Part shown: one piece after another, positions 62,864 through 64,000 of the stretch
How positions within the stretch are numbered: the first letter of the stretch is position 1
Layout of the letters: each line of letters begins with the position of its first letter
NCBI RefSeq assembly: GCF_004365705.1
Contig: NZ_SOBN01000001.1
Coordinates: 806,001 to 870,000 of the forward strand
Length of the DNA stretch: 64,000 bases
Reading direction: 5' to 3'
From: Streptomyces sp. 846.5
GTDB taxonomy: Bacteria > Actinomycetota > Actinomycetes > Streptomycetales > Streptomycetaceae
The notes under the pieces: generated by a model
The model's database searches: none
Told to the model about the DNA's origin: nothing
Seen by the model: the letters and a program-made list of their open reading frames with translations, nothing else
Translations under genes and position numbers: made by a program

Positions 62864-64000
62864 ATGACTGCCACCCTCGTCGCCAAAGACCTCACCGCCG
62901 GGCACGGTGACCGTGTGCTCTTCTCCGACCTCGACCTGGTCGTCGCCCCCGGCGACGTGATCGGCCTGGTCGGCGTGAACGGAGCGGGCAAGTCCACGCT
63001 GCTCCGGCTGCTCGCCGGCCTGGACACGGCCGAGTCGGGCACACTCCGCCTCAGCCCGCCGACCGCGACCGTCGGCCACCTCCCGCAGGAGCCGGAACGG
63101 CGCCCCGGCGAGTCCGTCCGCGCCTTCCTCGGCCGCCGCACCGGCGTCACCGCCGCCCAGGCCGACCTGGACGCCGCCACCCAGGGCCTGGTGGACGAGA
63201 CCCCGGGCGCCGACGACGCCTATGCCACCGCGCTGGACCGCTGGCTGGACCTCGGCGGCGCGGACCTGGACGAGCGCGCCGAGGAGGTCGCCGCCGACCT
63301 GGGCCTGACCGTCGGCCTCGACCTGGCGATGACCGCCCTCTCCGGCGGCCAGGCCGCCCGGGCCGGACTGGCCTCGCTGCTGCTCAGCCGCTACGACGTG
63401 TTCCTGCTCGACGAGCCCACCAACGACCTGGACCTGGACGGGCTGGAGCGGCTGGAGTCCTTCGTCTCCGGGCTCCGCGCCGGCACCGTGCTGATCAGCC
63501 ACGACCGCGAGTTCCTGACCCGTACGGTCACCCGGGTGCTGGAACTCGACCTGGCCCAGCAGCAGGTCAACCACTTCGGCGGCGGCTACGCGTCCTACCT
63601 GGAGGAGCGCGAGCGGGCCCGCCGCCATGCCCGCGCCGAGTTCGAGGAGTACGCCGACACCGTCTCCTCGCTGGAGGCGCGTGCCCGTACCCAGCGCGCC
63701 TGGATGGAGAAGGGCGTCAAGAACGCCCGCCGCAAGGCCCCCGACAACGACAAGATCGGCAAGGCGTTCCGCACCGAGTCGACCGAGAAGCAGGCGGCCA
63801 AGGCCCGGCAGACGCAGCGGCTGATCGAGCGCCTGGACGTGGTCGACGAGCCGCGCAAGGAGTGGGAGCTGCGGATGGAGATCGCCGCGGCCCCGCGCTC
63901 GGGCGCGGTGGTGGCCACGCTGCGTCAGGCCCGGGTCCAGCGGGGCGACTTCGCGCTGGGCCCGGTGGACCTGCAGATCGACTGGGCCGACCGGGTCGCC
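62864..64000 (+). CDS. ABC-F family ATPase (truncated by the window end)
   Basis: The first 379 codons of a soluble twin-ATPase protein. Domain 1 has Walker A GLVGVNGAGKSTLLRLLAG, signature ALSGGQAARAGLASLLL, Walker B FLLDEPTNDLDLDGLERLE and the switch LISHDREFL. The linker LEARARTQRAWMEKGVKNAR is the P-site tRNA-interaction region of ABC-F proteins, which act on ribosomes. The second ATPase domain begins at the edge. It could be a housekeeping EttA-like factor or an antibiotic-protection protein. Confidence 0.9.
   Translation, partial: MTATLVAKDLTAGHGDRVLFSDLDLVVAPGDVIGLVGVNGAGKSTLLRLLAGLDTAESGTLRLSPPTATVGHLPQEPERRPGESVRAFLGRRTGVTAAQADLDAATQGLVDETPGADDAYATALDRWLDLGGADLDERAEEVAADLGLTVGLDLAMTALSGGQAARAGLASLLLSRYDVFLLDEPTNDLDLDGLERLESFVSGLRAGTVLISHDREFLTRTVTRVLELDLAQQQVNHFGGGYASYLEERERARRHARAEFEEYADTVSSLEARARTQRAWMEKGVKNARRKAPDNDKIGKAFRTESTEKQAAKARQTQRLIERLDVVDEPRKEWELRMEIAAAPRSGAVVATLRQARVQRGDFALGPVDLQIDWADRVA

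Overview
This is a 64 kb piece of a high-GC actinobacterial chromosome, most likely a Streptomyces-like genus (Streptomyces, Kitasatospora or Streptacidiphilus). The pointers are the very GC-rich third codon positions, frequent GTG starts and ATGA/GTGA gene overlaps. Gene content agrees: three paralogous DUF574 SAM methyltransferases, a PotABCD-type transporter with PucR, a HATPase_c anti-sigma-like protein and many secreted hydrolases. No rRNA, CRISPR array or complete prophage was seen. One tRNA gene, tRNA-Leu(GAG), is present.

Layout. 0-3.5 kb: the N-terminal end of a GntR regulator, an HD-domain hydrolase, a helical-repeat protein and a broken Sel1/TPR-type gene. 3.5-5.1 kb: an IS110-family element lies between the 3' and 5' parts of that broken gene. 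5.3-10.1 kb: secreted NlpC/P60 hydrolase, DUF574 methyltransferase, GNAT acetyltransferase, DEDDh exonuclease, and a TetR regulator divergent from a small membrane protein with two matching palindromic operators. 10.1-18.5 kb: S9 peptidase, a membrane pseudokinase, an inositol-monophosphatase-family enzyme, a small secreted Cys protein and an ArsR-MFS pair. 18.5-24.5 kb: an exported group of GH92 mannosidase with ricin-type lectin, Ca-dependent PI-phospholipase C and PAP2 phosphatase. 24.7-30.4 kb: metallophosphoesterase, then a catabolic operon (FAD dehydrogenase, IclR, Rieske oxygenase, 59-residue protein, VanB-type reductase). 30.5-33 kb: ABC exporter. 33-38.6 kb: PL7 and GH53 polysaccharide enzymes, then a PerR-like regulator divergent from katG. 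38.6-47.3 kb: methyltransferase, Tat-exported MBL hydrolase, and a polyamine-type ABC importer divergent from a PucR regulator. 47.3-52.2 kb: a compact group of ABC exporter, glycosyltransferase-like protein and a divergent inositol-phosphate synthase homologue, which looks like accessory, possibly specialised, metabolism. 52.2-64 kb: cation-efflux-like protein, two more DUF574 methyltransferases, a frameshifted PHP hydrolase, PhyH-type dioxygenase, Kup potassium transporter, tRNA-Leu, HATPase, MBL hydrolase, M20 peptidase and a truncated ABC-F gene.

How genes work together. The 18.5-24.5 kb group could strip mannose and phosphoinositide-anchored glycoconjugates outside the cell. The Rieske operon should oxidise an unknown aromatic or alicyclic compound. 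The 47-52 kb group could make and export an inositol- or sugar-derived product; this is the best candidate here for an undescribed system, though its product is unknown.

Three genes look broken: the IS-split repeat gene, an ABC permease with a -1 frame change near its 5' end, and the PHP hydrolase with a one-base loss. Several genes appear leaderless, with a TANNNT -10 hexamer 6-10 nt before the start codon. All functional calls rest on motif reading by eye; no database search was run.
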